A stretch of DNA of 64,000 nucleotides. It comes from Paraescarpia echinospica. Its lineage: Eukaryota; Annelida; Polychaeta; Sabellida; Siboglinidae. The notes under the pieces are model-generated. The model saw nothing but the letters and a program-made list of their open reading frames with translations, made no database searches and had not been told where the DNA came from. The DNA lies in assembly GCA_020002185.1 (NCBI GenBank), contig CM034543.1:29244572-29308571 (forward strand). Reading direction: 5' to 3'. Shown piece after piece: positions 33,189 to 43,099 of the stretch (its first letter is position 1; every line of letters begins with the position of its first letter). The position numbers were made by a program, and so were the translations under genes.

Positions 33189-33644
33189 TTACTCCGGCTT
33201 CGGAATAACACACAGACTCCAGACGGCATACGTCACCATTTCACCCCATACGGTCTTTCGCAGGGACACTTCCAGGACCGTACCGACGAGGGCCGTTATA
33301 GTGTCGCACAGTTTTTCCGGCATCATAGGGGCCAGATAGTTGGCGTCGTAGGAGACGAGTTCCGACATGGCGTTCTCGTATAGAGTAAGCCAAATCTCGT
33401 CATCGGTCTCCGAGCCAACTTCCTTTACCATCGCACGAACCGAAAACAAATTTTTCGGTTTAACTTGTACGCCATGAGTTAAACACATCATAGCGCCGCC
33501 CCTGGATCGCTTTACTTTACGCTTACATTGAGAACAGCCAGCGTACGTACATTTTGTTCTCCACGCAATTGTTTCAATCCTTACAGGTGTAGATATCTTA
33601 TACAGCCCTTCTTCCGCCTGTATGAGTTCTTTTAAAGTCACCAA
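33189..33644 (-). CDS. RPA-like zinc/OB-fold protein (paralogue D)
   Basis: A 151-codon uninterrupted frame with C-X2-C-KRKV (GCSQCKRKV), then MCLTHG (C-X2-H) and a beta-rich segment (NLFSVRAMV ... EIWLTLYENAMSELV). This is the layout of the zinc-ribbon OB fold of replication protein A large subunit, C-terminal DNA-binding domain, with His as the fourth ligand. Gene 1 of copies A and C has the same order and spacing (ACRICNRKV, CSVHG, NEVWVTGFD). The frame starts at GTG and directly follows the NS1-like helicase frame, so its real start may be upstream or via splicing. Likely role: single-stranded DNA binding (inference). Confidence 0.55.
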   Translation of the reverse strand: MVTLKELIQAEEGLYKISTPVRIETIAWRTKCTYAGCSQCKRKVKRSRGGAMMCLTHGVQVKPKNLFSVRAMVKEVGSETDDEIWLTLYENAMSELVSYDANYLAPMMPEKLCDTITALVGTVLEVSLRKTVWGEMVTYAVWSLCVIPKPE

Positions 33645-33647
33645 GGA

Positions 33648-34290
33648 TGGCTGCCTCCTTGTTCTTTACTGCGACCTCAGTGGGCGTACCTTCAGCCAAC
33701 TTCTTGAAGGTTTGCAACGTTTCGAGGGTGAAGCTTGGTTCTTCAATTAATGCCACGGTGGCATTGGCGATTTCCATGAAAGGAAAACTTGTTGTGCCTT
33801 ATACAAAACTTTTGCCGCTGACAGAATTGGGATTCTCTGTGAACTTGGTCCAGTCCATCTGTTTGTATCTCGCGTCAATGCCGTTTATGCACTTATGTGA
33901 CCTGTCCATTGCAAATGCTTTTTGCAGGATTGCGTCGAACTGCGGATGAGTGAGTGCGTGTTCGAAATTCTCCGTGTTTTGGCTGTTCAGGGCTCCGGTG
34001 ATCAGGGCTTCACGGCTGTTGTGGCCATGCTGTGTTATTTGCCACTTTAGATATGTGTATAAGCTCATGCTACGGCCACTCTTTAGCATGATCATTTCCT
34101 GGTTGTTCGTCGTCGTGGAACAGCTTTCGTTGGGTTTGGGCGATTGGTGCTTCCTTTGGGACACAGTCGTCTGTTATCCATTCGGAAAACTGGGTCATGA
34201 TGGGTCCTTCTGCGATGCGCCAGGTGATGCGTGGAGGTTGAGACAAGTAATTGGCCCAACTAGCTGGGAATTTAGTCGATCTTGTTTGTA
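33648..34290 (-). pseudogene. Parvovirus NS1-like SF3 helicase, copy 3 (endogenous viral element)
   Basis: Minus-strand frames carry FPASWANYLSQPP (about 34250), SGRSMSLYTYLKW and LTHPQFDAILQKAFAMD (33799-34164), a partial Walker A-like NSVSGKS, and then, in another frame, Walker B (VALIEEP) and PTEVAVK near 33660-33790. Compared with copy 1, about 60 residues before Walker A are deleted and the join has a shifted frame. The helicase end runs within a few bases into the RPA-like frame. Confidence 0.6.
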
Positions 34291-34299
34291 ACTAGTAGT

Positions 34300-35150
34300 T
34301 CACAGCCTTGCGATGGCTGATATTGTGTTTGTTTCCGGAAATTTTTTTTTTAGCGGCACTGCCCAGTGAACTTTCTGCCTTCTTATCCCACTTGAAGAGA
34401 CCAGGTGTGCGTTAGTCGTGACGCGCAATGCATCAAGGTTGTCAAGTCATCCATTCTTCCCTGGTCACAGCAAATGGTGGGAAACCACTTGGCTCTATGC
34501 ATAATTAAATGTTTTAGTTTAGCTGGAGAAACACATTCATCTAAAGGCGAAAAGGCTGTACCCAAATGTGTAGAATCTGTGTCCATTTCACAATTTTGGA
34601 AAAGTGGGCGCTTGATGTAATAATCTATAAAATCGTAATAAAGGCTTTGGATGGCGCCGACCCGTGGAAATTGTTGTGTTCGAGTCTGTGAACATAAAAC
34701 AAGTCAAGGTGTATGTCGATGTGTCCACAAATCATCTCTACGTCTGCCTATGATCATCGTTACTACCGTTATTAGGTCCTACTAGTTAATGATCTCCGAA
34801 CGTAAACTGCATTTAATACCAATACAATATTACCAGCATGAGTCGGGACTTAACCTTGAGAAAGGTAATTAACTTTTCTATGGCAATTATTGCTGAATGT
34901 GTAAAATCGTAATAAAAGTCCAGCATTCGCAATTACGTGTACTGGTTAACCAAAAAGGCAATTTGCAGAGGGAGGTCGTTTTTAGTGGTCTTCTTTGTCA
35001 GAGTCGGTACGTCGTCGTTGTGGAGCCCACAGTAGTGCAGACTTTCAACAACAAACACTTGTTTACTTATGACAACACTCGGGTGTGAACACAGTCAAAT
35101 AAACAAGATAGAAATGTCACGTCATTTGTCATGATTAACATCACGTCTAG
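34300..35150. other. No gene recognised
   Basis: Spacer between the NS1/RPA block and copy A. No supported coding sequence. A B-box-like GTTCGAGTC occurs near 34680 without a convincing A box. Confidence 0.45.
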
Positions 35151-35157
35151 ACATTCC

Positions 35158-36148
35158 TTAATACATGCATTTGTTTGTTCGGTCGCATCCACGATGCAGA
35201 GCCAGACATCGGAAGAGACACAGATTGTCGGTGTACTTTGTGTTGTGGACGGAGTCTCTTTCCAATCCGATGACGGCTTTGATTCGTTTGATGTACCTCG
35301 GCAGTGTGATGTCCACACATCCTATCGGATGATGTACGATGTGATTGACGAAGAAGGTAACATTCGTGACCACCTCACATACCCATTGACTGTCCGGACG
35401 CTGATTGATAACCCACTGCAGCACGTCTGTTTCTCGGATACGTTCCAGAAACGCATCAAAGTCTGCAGTGTTTGTGATCAGACACGGTTCGTCAAGGTAA
35501 CGACCACAACAGTTACAGGACGAATGATAATACCTGTACCTGTTCGTGGTCTTGTTCCTTAACACAAACCCGTAACTAAGATTAATCTTAAACGCGTGCG
35601 TCTGTTCGCGGAACATGCGTTTCAGTGACGGTTCTAGGACGCTCGTATCCGGTGTCGACACTCTGTAATTGTACCTGGATTGCACAGGTCCTCTAGCCGT
35701 GTGGGTTCGGATGGTCGACCAGTGATCTCGGACGACGTCTTGTAGTTCCCTCGATAGAGTATCGGCGAAGGGAAGTCGGGGTGGCGGTTGTATCGGGTCG
35801 TCGTCGTCGTCAGCAACACTCACACGGGGTCGCTCTGTGCGTCTCGCTCGTTTGCATAGGGGTGGGTCGTTCGCTTCCATACATACCGACTTCGCGACAC
35901 TTACACGTGGTCGCTCTGTGTGTCTCGCTCGTTTGCGTAGGGGTGGGTCGTTCGCTTCCATACATACCGACTTCACATCTCTCACAACGATGCAGTGTAG
36001 CACTAGATGGCGCCACTCGTGACGGTGATTTACTGTAGGCATGATCGTCGTGTGTTGTTGATGATGATGAATGTGTTTGGTCTATATGACGTATGTCGGC
36101 GTGTGTATCGAGCACGAGACCGCAGTGACGACACGTGTGCTGTTTCAT
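35158..36148 (-). pseudogene. Gene 4, copy A: zinc-finger / PolB-N-terminal-like protein
   Basis: ATG at 36148 starts the finger region (HTCRHCGLVLD); a lost base near 36090 shifts the frame, and the main frame 35158-36042 continues. Blocks: a duplicated basic module (RKRARRTERP type, two copies), FADTLSRELQDVVRDHW, AFKINLSYGFVLRNK, RYYHSSCNCCGRYLD, FLERIRETDVLQW, PDSQWVCEVVTN, then KYTDNLCLFRCLALHRGC. The last parts resemble the region before the polymerase in C2H2-containing family-B DNA polymerases of Maverick-like elements (recalled pattern). The polymerase itself is absent; the frame ends at 35158. Of copies A, B and C, A reaches furthest 3'. Confidence 0.55.
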
Positions 36149-36186
36149 CGTACCTACAACTGAAGGATGGGAGATCCTTGCACGTG

Positions 36187-36222
36187 TCTATATATATATA
36201 TATCCTACACTGTGTGACGTCA
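36187..36222 (-). promoter_or_regulatory. Gene 4 promoter, copy A (CRE + TATA)
   Basis: TGACGTCA (36215-36222), a perfect CRE/ATF site, lies about 12 bp upstream of a (TA)n TATA box (36187-36203). The ATG at 36148 is only about 40 nt beyond the TATA box, implying a very short leader. The same order occurs in copies B and C. Confidence 0.65.
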
Positions 36223-36329
36223 TAAGAGGTGTGACTTGTATGAGTGTGCGTGTATGTATTCACCGATCGCAACGAGCTATGAAGGTAACAAGAACAACAG
36301 ACACCGGAATCCTGGATTACATACCATCT

Positions 36330-36350
36330 TTATTCATGGAATATACAATA
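36330..36350. terminator. Polyadenylation signals between gene 3 and gene 4, copy A
   Basis: The minus strand has GAATAAAGAT near 36335, about 115 nt beyond the gene 3 stop; the plus strand has ACAATAAAAG near 36347. Both are conserved in the other copies. Confidence 0.5.
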
Positions 36351-36452
36351 AAAGCGAGTATAGGAAAGCAAAGCAAAGCTAAGCACCTACAGTGACAGAC
36401 AAGCGGCGCCTATAACCCCAGCTATAGCGTAGGGGCGCATTTCCTCTTGTCG

Positions 36453-37022
36453 TCACTGCAGGCGCTTCTGAAGGTTATTCGCTATGTAGGCGACGTGTTC
36501 GTCGCGCACAACATTCCGGGCGATCTCCTCACACATCGTGCGCACGGCCCCGTGTAGACTGCATCTCTGGGTTGCAAACAGTGTCCCCGCTAGGGACTCT
36601 ATATTGAGTTCAAGATGTCTTACGCTGTCGAACGGCGCCGAGTAGGCCCACGGGATTGTCGTGTCGGTTTTCGACCATATGATATGGCCGTCGTACGCAA
36701 GGTCGAGCGTCGATGCGTCCCTCCTGAGCGTCTCGTATTCAGAGGCGGTCATGGTGACGTCATAGTCGTCATTCGCATATGTCATGTCCAGTGTGAACGA
36801 TGTGGATACTGCTTCGGTGGAGGTTGAGGGTGACGTGGCTTCACATGTCATCTCCAGTAGTGGAGATGAGTTGTGCTGCCGCTCGTGCTGTTGGGTCAGT
36901 AGAGCCTGTCGCAGCGGCATGGGGGTGTGGTGACGGCTACGTTTTCGTGGCGCCCACTCTACCGGGTTCTGTGCGTATGACTGCCGAATGAGTTCCAGTC
37001 CGCTAGAGGGAGCATCGGTGGC
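36453..37022 (-). CDS. Gene 3, copy A: small acidic protein, unknown function
   Basis: Open from an acceptor-like TTGCTAACAG (37023-37032) to the stop at 36453. The first in-frame ATG is at 36920 (156 codons); the 34 codons upstream are also open and include a basic RKRSR patch that could be a nuclear signal. Middle: repeated LEMTCE/LDMTY acidic motifs, then MTASEYETLRRD, IIWSKTDTTIPWAYSAPFDSV, and a helical C-terminus (HVAYIANNLQKRLQ). About 90% identical in the full copy at 58.97 kb; two 3' fragments lie at 55.87 and 57.43 kb. No family recognised. Confidence 0.6.
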   Translation of the reverse strand, partial: ATDAPSSGLELIRQSYAQNPVEWAPRKRSRHHTPMPLRQALLTQQHERQHNSSPLLEMTCEATSPSTSTEAVSTSFTLDMTYANDDYDVTMTASEYETLRRDASTLDLAYDGHIIWSKTDTTIPWAYSAPFDSVRHLELNIESLAGTLFATQRCSLHGAVRTMCEEIARNVVRDEHVAYIANNLQKRLQ

Positions 37023-37045
37023 CTGTTAGCAACACAACAACAACA

Positions 37046-37903
37046 TTAGCAGGTTGTTTTTACGTCCACCATTGCTATACCACGTGTACGCAGGATGGCT
37101 TGTACACGTGATACGATGTCACGTGACCACTCCGGTGTGCTCGCCATAAACCTGTAATGGTGCACTGCATATCTCAAATTGTCGTGGATCAGGTCACTAC
37201 GCACCAGGTAGATGACGTTTGACTCACCTTCGAACAGGCGCCACAGTTCGTTGCTTATAAAACGAACGATAGCATCGAGTGCTACTGCACACAGCTCGGT
37301 GTACCAGATCTGCCTTTCGTCCCCCGTGTCGTCTTGTTCGTCCCAGGGCAGTGCCTCCTTCGGTGTGAGTGGTTCGTCTTCCTTCGCATCCGACACGGTT
37401 ATACCGCGGGTATGGAGACTCGCTTTCACCCGTGCTACGACATTACGAGCAAACCACGGTGTGCGCGCTACGCATACCAGCTCGGATACTACCATATCAA
37501 AGCTATTATATATACGTATGGGATCTACTTTGTACACGTCTTCGTGAACGTTCGCATAGCGACGACTCAGTGACTCGGCCGCCTGGCGAGAGCAAGCAGC
37601 GGTTATAGTGGCCATAAATAGACCGTCATCTATCATTTGGTCTGCACGCTTCTGAATGCCATTCACCTTCTCTACCGCCTCCTGTAATTCACTACGCCTC
37701 CTATCCTCGTCATGGTCAATATCAGTGGCCCAATCAGTATCAATATCACCATCATTAGCAATCTCCTCATCATTATCATCATCCTGATCACTAGACCACG
37801 AACACGACCCCACATAGATGACACTTGCCTCATCATCATCACTGTCTTCAAACAGCCGACGTTTCACCCCGCGCATGCTAGGTGTTGACCAAGGAGGAGG
37901 AGT
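37046..37903 (-). CDS. Gene 2, copy A: acidic protein with duplicated domain, unknown function
   Basis: An uninterrupted frame of 276 codons from ATG 37876 (open up to an acceptor-like GTTGTAG at 37904). Residues 1-60 are acidic (SDDDE, DDDNDEE). The rest is two copies of a ~90-residue helical domain, each ending in the same signature: WFARNVVARVKASLHTRGI in the first and WSRDIVSRVQAILRTRGIA in the second. No known family. Copy C is the same but has a premature stop between the domains. Conservation of a long frame in two diverged copies argues that it was under selection. Confidence 0.65.
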   Translation of the reverse strand, partial: TPPPWSTPSMRGVKRRLFEDSDDDEASVIYVGSCSWSSDQDDDNDEEIANDGDIDTDWATDIDHDEDRRRSELQEAVEKVNGIQKRADQMIDDGLFMATITAACSRQAAESLSRRYANVHEDVYKVDPIRIYNSFDMVVSELVCVARTPWFARNVVARVKASLHTRGITVSDAKEDEPLTPKEALPWDEQDDTGDERQIWYTELCAVALDAIVRFISNELWRLFEGESNVIYLVRSDLIHDNLRYAVHHYRFMASTPEWSRDIVSRVQAILRTRGIAMVDVKTTC

Positions 37904-37974
37904 CTACAACACACGACAGAAAGTGTCAAATACATCATTCATTCATTCATCGCTGTCAGGTGGCGCCACATCAT

Positions 37975-38687
37975 TCATTCGGCACTGTCAGGTGGCGCCT
38001 CTTCCAACTGGAATATTTCCAGTAATTCACTGTCAGGTGCCGCCTTGTCCGACTGGAATATTTCCAGTAATTCACTGTCAGGTGCCGCCTTGTCCGACTG
38101 GAATATTTCCAGTAATTCACTGTCAGGTGCCGCCTTGTCCGACTGGATTATTTCCAGTAATTCACTGTCAGGTGCCGCCTTGTCCGACTGGAATATTTCC
38201 AGTAATTCACTGTCAGGTGCCGCCTTGTCCGACTGGAATATTTCCAGTAATTCACTGTCAGGTGCCGCCTTGTCCGACTGGATTATTTCCAGTAATTCAC
38301 TGTCAGGTGCCGCCTTGTCCGACTGGAATATTTCCAGTAATTCACTGTCAGGTGCCGCCTTGTCCGACTGGAATATTTCCAGTAATTCACTGTCAGGTGC
38401 CGCCTTGTCCGACTGGATTATTTCCAGTAATTCACTGTCAGGTGGCGCCTCTTCCGACTGGAATATTTCCAGTAATTCACTGTCAGGTGCCGCCTCCTCC
38501 GACTGGAATATTTCCAGTAAGTCACTGTCAGGTACCGCTTTGTCCGACTGGATTATTTCCAGTGCAATCAAGGTGTAGTTTCGATAGCCCTCCTTTGTCT
38601 CCTTTCTAATTGTCACCCTAGCCCGTTTGCCACGTAGGACATTCAGTGCCTCGTAGCGTTCTTGGCCGGGTTTAAGCGCCATATAGT
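37975..38687 (-). CDS. Gene 1, copy A: RPA-like protein, N-terminally truncated, long acidic repeat tail
   Basis: Frame 37975-38682 starts at the MALKPGQERYEAL segment, which is internal in copy C, so the zinc/OB domain is missing here. It then has RVTIRKETKEGYRNY and a tail of 13 units of a 15-residue acidic repeat (LLEIFQSDKAAPDSE). Homology with copy C stops at about 38687, where unrelated sequence with a stop (KRY*) begins; that flank encodes a helical end (HLDEHPEEF) of another unknown frame. The tail remains open although the head is lost. Confidence 0.6.
37983..38577. repeat. 45-bp coding tandem repeat, 13 units
   Basis: Units of 45 bp within gene 1 copy A. A higher-order period of three units (IIQ-IFQ-IFQ) repeats at least three times, so a 135-bp block was amplified. 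Copy C has only three units. The antisense strand is also open through the array, which is an artefact. Confidence 0.9.
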
Positions 38688-38689
38688 CG

Positions 38690-39815
38690 CTTGCTCCCTA
38701 ATATCGCTTAAACTCCTCAGGATGCTCATCCAAATGTGCGAGCATACTACTGACATGGTTAAAATGGATCAGTGACAACACCGCAGCACTCTCCAAGACG
38801 AGGCAAATGAAGCGCTATTATACAGTAAATTGGCATGATACACGATTGGTGCCGGGAATGATGGCAGCACTGAACAACAAACAATCCAACAACGCGTGCC
38901 ACTGTAGCTGTATTATAATCCTATTAACTAGGTATGTTTACATGTTGAGAAAGTCATGAACCACATTAACGAATCACATCTCAACCCAGCTACTCCCCAA
39001 TTTTTTTTATTTCGATATGAGTTCAATGATGCCACTCAATGTGGCTGTGTAATGCTGTGGCTTTTTGAAAAATTTGCCCCAACATGGGACATTAATCTAT
39101 CTCATTTGTGCGAACATTGCCTTGCAGGAATTCCTCCAAGATAATTGATCAAGGCACACCTTGCTGTTAATAATAATAAAAAGAATAAATAGTTACGCCA
39201 AGACGTTGTTAACATAGGCGAGGTATCATATGAGCTGTGCAATTGCCATTTTAATGTGCGGAATACAGATTTTATATAATTAAAATATGAATAGTTATTG
39301 AACATGGACGGAAGTTACGAAAAATGATCTGATGTGCCATTGCTGCTGTAATGTCTGAGGAAGTTCAGTGATTGTTTCTGGTGATGTAATTTGGTCACGG
39401 TTGATTTCCAACAGATCCGGTGTTGGCTCCTGTTGTTTATCTACACAAAATGGTCTATTTCCATGCATGCATCTGTATATAGGCATCCATTCTAACGTGT
39501 GCGTGTGTGCGTGCGTGCGTGCCTGCATGTAGACATGATGCCAATACAAATATGTTACATGTATGTTAAATATGCAGTGCCTTTGGCACAGCCATTCCTA
39601 TGAACAGATAAGTTGACTACTACAAGACAAGAGTTGCGACACGAGTCATTATAATGGTCGATAACATCAACTGGTGTTGACTGGGAGCAGACGGCGTGAC
39701 ACTGTCTCTCTGGCTTACCTCTCTCTACCTGAGACACCTTGTGTCAGTTGTCGACGGCTGTCTACGGTGAAGGTATGGAGGTCATTCATCCGTTTAGTAA
39801 ATGTTATTTCTATAA
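38690..39815. other. No gene recognised
   Basis: AT-rich spacer. Contains a TG-rich microsatellite (about 39493-39520). The minus-strand piece at 38700-38810 encodes an unknown helical C-terminus. Nothing else supported. Confidence 0.45.
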
Positions 39816-39819
39816 GATT

Positions 39820-40608
39820 ATGTAGTTCCCCAAATGTTCTGCATTTGTCTCAGAGTTCGTGCCCCGAGATTGGGCCTGTTGGCAAAACACTGCCCCTGAG
39901 CATTGGGTCTCCGATTACCAATCTTGTTCGCCCCTAGGGCATGTAGTTCCGACACGGAACGTACCGATGGCGTGACCCCCAGTTCAGTATGCAAGCTGTA
40001 AATCGTACGTCTTGATTGCGTATGCCAGCTTGATTCGCACACCAGGTCCTTATCACTGGGACGTCGTAGTAATCGACCTTCCATTGGTGCGCGTCCAGGT
40101 CACTGTTGTCCACGACGATGGAAGTATCAATGACGTGACAATCGTCCGCCTTCCATGCGATAAGCACCGAGTTAAGGTACCTATTGTCATCATCGTGCCT
40201 ATACACCCTAGCCTCATGAGTCCGAGGACATACTTGTAAGATGTGTGCCAAGGTCTCGGTTGTGTTACATGAATCGCACTTGGTGTTCGACTCAGGTCTT
40301 CCACATGAGGTGCGCAATGCGGTGTGAACTAGGTTACCCTTCAACTGGACGCAGTGTACAAAGCTGTGCCCAGTCGAAAAGGCCGTTCCGGTCACCATCC
40401 AGCTATTCACAAATCCAACCTCACGTTGACCTCCAAGACCTGTGCCATCCACTGATGTATGTAGGCCGATTCCCATAGCCCTCTGAATTCCAGCTCCGTC
40501 CCACAGTGGGTAGCCAAACGCGGACCTCGGTGCCGACCAGTGGCGGAGGTCCTTCCGGAAGGCAGGCAGCTCCGTGACCCCCCGTAACACATGGTCACCT
40601 CTCGGGGG
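39820..40608 (-). pseudogene. R2-clade 3' fragment (family beta)
   Basis: Frame 39934-40590 holds the pre-knuckle region (FVNSWMVTGTAFSTG), the knuckle CDSCNTTETLAHILQVC (CX2CX7HX4C), the endonuclease segment (CHVIDTSIVVDNSDLD) and the C-terminal ACILNWGSRH. The stretch corresponding to the KPD motif is partly lost. The ~100 bp beyond the stop matches the 3' UTR of the 45-51 kb element (CAGTGT..TGCCA..GGCCC..ATCTCGGGG ..CTCTGAGA), so the true 3' end is near 39850. 5'-truncated at about 40608, directly at the end of the last DUF7869 copy 2 exon. Confidence 0.8.
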
Positions 40609-40612
40609 GGGG

Positions 40613-40836
40613 GCTAGGACACAGCTCGTCCTTATAACAGTCCTTCACAAAAGGCCAAATGTTCTTGTACAGATACTGCTGCCACTCATATCCAAGTCCA
40701 TGGGGCTTGATGGTGACTGGTGCAGCAGACGGCAGCAGATCAAAGCTGTCAACCAACAAGTCAAACCATTCCTCCTGGCTCTCGCATGTCGTCTTCGCAA
40801 AGACTATGCCAGGCCTGGCTGCATCAAACTTGAAAA
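40613..40836 (-). pseudogene. DUF7869 copy 2: last exon
   Basis: After an acceptor-like TTTCAAG the minus strand encodes FDAARPGIVFAKTTCESQ, then PHGLGYEWQQYLYKNIWPFV and CPSPPP, stop TGA at about 40578-40615. This is the C-terminal block of the family (compare QEYLFHHIRQFV..CPKP in copy 1). The run of Gs at 40605-40614 marks the junction with the R2 fragment. Confidence 0.6.
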
Positions 40837-41349
40837 CACACTGTGTTTCATCTCATATAGGCAAACTTTTTAAAAATTGCAAGTAAAATGGCAGGTAAAA
40901 TTATTACATTACAAATTTAATAATAATGAACCTGAAAACAAGATTAAAATGTACTTGGTTATAGTTTACAAAAACAAAAAAATGCTTAAAAATCTTCAGT
41001 GTATCAACAATGTGCATACCTGCAAATGAGTCAAGTATCACAATTAATGCAACGTAAAATTAGTAACTACAAACAAATGTTTTCATTAGCAGCGAACACA
41101 CCATGTTGGCCCTGTAAGGAAATACATAATGTAAAGCTTTGTTATACAGTCATAACATTTATTTTCTTTCTTTAACGTAGTAGTATTTTATTTGAGTCTC
41201 ACTCCACGTATACATGCATTAAAATACAAAACAAATAAATATATTACATTCAAAGTTAGCACTGTATACAAAGACCACTCAAAAAGAGTTATGAGAGACT
41301 TGTAAAAACAAAAATGTACAAATAAAAACAGTATTAATTTAATAAACAC

Positions 41350-42010
41350 GTGCTATTATTTTGTTGTATTGTGTAATCTTGTGTGCAGTATTTTTTGGAG
41401 GATGCTGGCAGTTTTACTTATTATATTGTCATTACTCAATAAATATACAAATTTATCTTGATCATTCATACTGGAAAAAGCTGGATCATTAATTGTTGCA
41501 TAGCCTATTAGTTCTTTTCGTTCATTAAAATATAAAGGGCATTTCATTAAAACGTGAAACTCATTTTCTATTTCATTCGTGCAATTATAACACGTCCTAG
41601 CTTCAGGTGGGGGTAATTTCGTTCAAAACGTCCAGTTTCAATTCTGATTGGTGCCACGCCACATCGAAATTTTGCAAGTGCTGATCGATTACTTCTAGGC
41701 ATAATTTTCTTAACATAATGCTCAGTTACAAATTTTGTTTTGAACTGTATAAGTTCTTAGTTTATTTCTACTACCATTTCTGCCCTCTTCTCTATTTATA
41801 ATATGAAGCCATTGCTGTTCCTGTAATACAGACAGGCAAACATCTGTGTGTTCTATTATAGCCTTTCCATTAACATGGTTTCTTATATTAGTAAGAGTAT
41901 GCATATTTAAGTCATTATAACGATGGTATACTTCGTAGCCCCAATTTCGTTTCCCACTTATGGCCATTTCCATCATCCATAGAAACACGCGTTTTGTCAC
42001 TAGATACATC
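41350..42010 (-). pseudogene. CR1/L2-like LINE 3' fragment
   Basis: Minus-strand frames give SALAKFRCGVAPIRIETGRF, then CYNC..IENEFHVLMKCPLYF (CX2CX7-8HX4C) and DKFVYLLSNDNIISKTA. This is the C-terminal end of apurinic-endonuclease-type LINE reverse transcriptase proteins of cnidarian/deuterostome-rich families. A frameshift lies near 41580. It sits in the intron between the last two DUF7869 copy 2 exons. Confidence 0.65.
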
Positions 42011-42082
42011 CATATTGATCAAACGACACCAAACAACTGATAATGTGGATACTATTGGGATAAACAGATAGCATTCAATGTA

Positions 42083-42800
42083 CCTCAAGTGAAAGTACTT
42101 CTTGATGCCTGGCAGTGCCTTGAAGTGGGGACGGAGGTGTTCTTGCCAGTCTGCCACTGGGAAGAGTGAAGTGCTGTCTTCTCTGCCGATCAACTGGGTG
42201 GAATTCAGACAGACGCTCCCATTCACCACAGTCTCGAGCTCTGATAGCAACGATATTGCATGGCGTTTGAATGCCCGCTTGAGAAGCCCAAAGCAAGCGT
42301 CTGAGACAAACTTTGTGTGTCCCACAACTAGAAAGTTGAGTGTGATGGACTGGTGGAGACCAGTGGCGACCCTCCATACACAATACCACAGGACAGCTTG
42401 CCCTGCGCAGTTGTCACAGTGAAGGTCGGCAGAGGTCTCACCCAGTCCAAAACACTCAAAAAAAGTAGTATAAGTAGGACACGACAGCGTTCGACCCCTT
42501 CGAAATGAGATAGGCCTCATCACTCAGGAAGTTCACCTGTTTCGGGAGCTCCGCGCAGCAGACCCCAAATATCCCACACTTCCTAGGAAGTAGGAAGTAC
42601 AAGGGGCCTGGCTGGAGAGGGTCACTCGGCAGGTGAACTTGCTGCGCAAAGTCGAAGCTATAGTGCATCAAGATCTGCCGGCTGCAGGGAGCACTCCTGC
42701 TGAAGTCCACCAGTTTCAGCTTGCTGCAGGTTTGCCTGGCAGTTTCCACCATCCCGTTGTAGAAGGACCGTGCCAGGTGGACACCTCGCAAGTGTTCATA
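42083..42800 (-). pseudogene. DUF7869 copy 2: core exon
   Basis: Encodes NGMVETARQTCSKLKLVDFS, HYSFDFAQQVHLPSDPLQPG, PLYFLLPRKCGIFGVC, then HCDNCAGQAVLWYCVWRVAT and FLVVGHTKFVSDACFGLLKR, ending at donor CTTGAG|GTACAT. A frameshift lies at about 42470. The catalytic-looking H-x-D-N-C-x-G motif is kept, but the following QNKN is deleted. The exon structure differs from copy 1 (the HYSFDFAQQ and PGPLYF parts are in one exon here). Confidence 0.7.
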
Positions 42801-43099
42801 TCAAATGTAACCAGTTATGACTAACACCCACTATATGTGTAGCTATTATAATTGAAATACGATCAATCACAATGTCTATGATACTGTTAAAATTTTGTTT
42901 ACATATTTTTTTATCTTTACAAAATAATAGTAATGTGCATTATTTTACCATACAATGTTATATGCTATAAAGTTGTCACTTTGGAGCAGATAAAAGAATG
43001 ATGGCATTGCACTGAAAATAATATACTATTCAGTTCTATCTGTGAGATCTGTAAAGTTAGCCTTGTTAGGATTGCATTAGTAAAATAATTATCACCTCG

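Noticed and set aside
34640..34710. Second tRNA-like element (GTTCGAGTC)
   Set aside because: B-box-like only; no A box at proper distance.
35131..35562. 143-codon plus-strand frame
   Set aside because: Antisense shadow of gene 4; matching shadows in copies B and C follow the same gene.
37818..38609. 263-codon plus-strand frame over the gene 1 repeat
   Set aside because: Antisense shadow of the 45-bp coding array; the minus strand carries the conserved gene.
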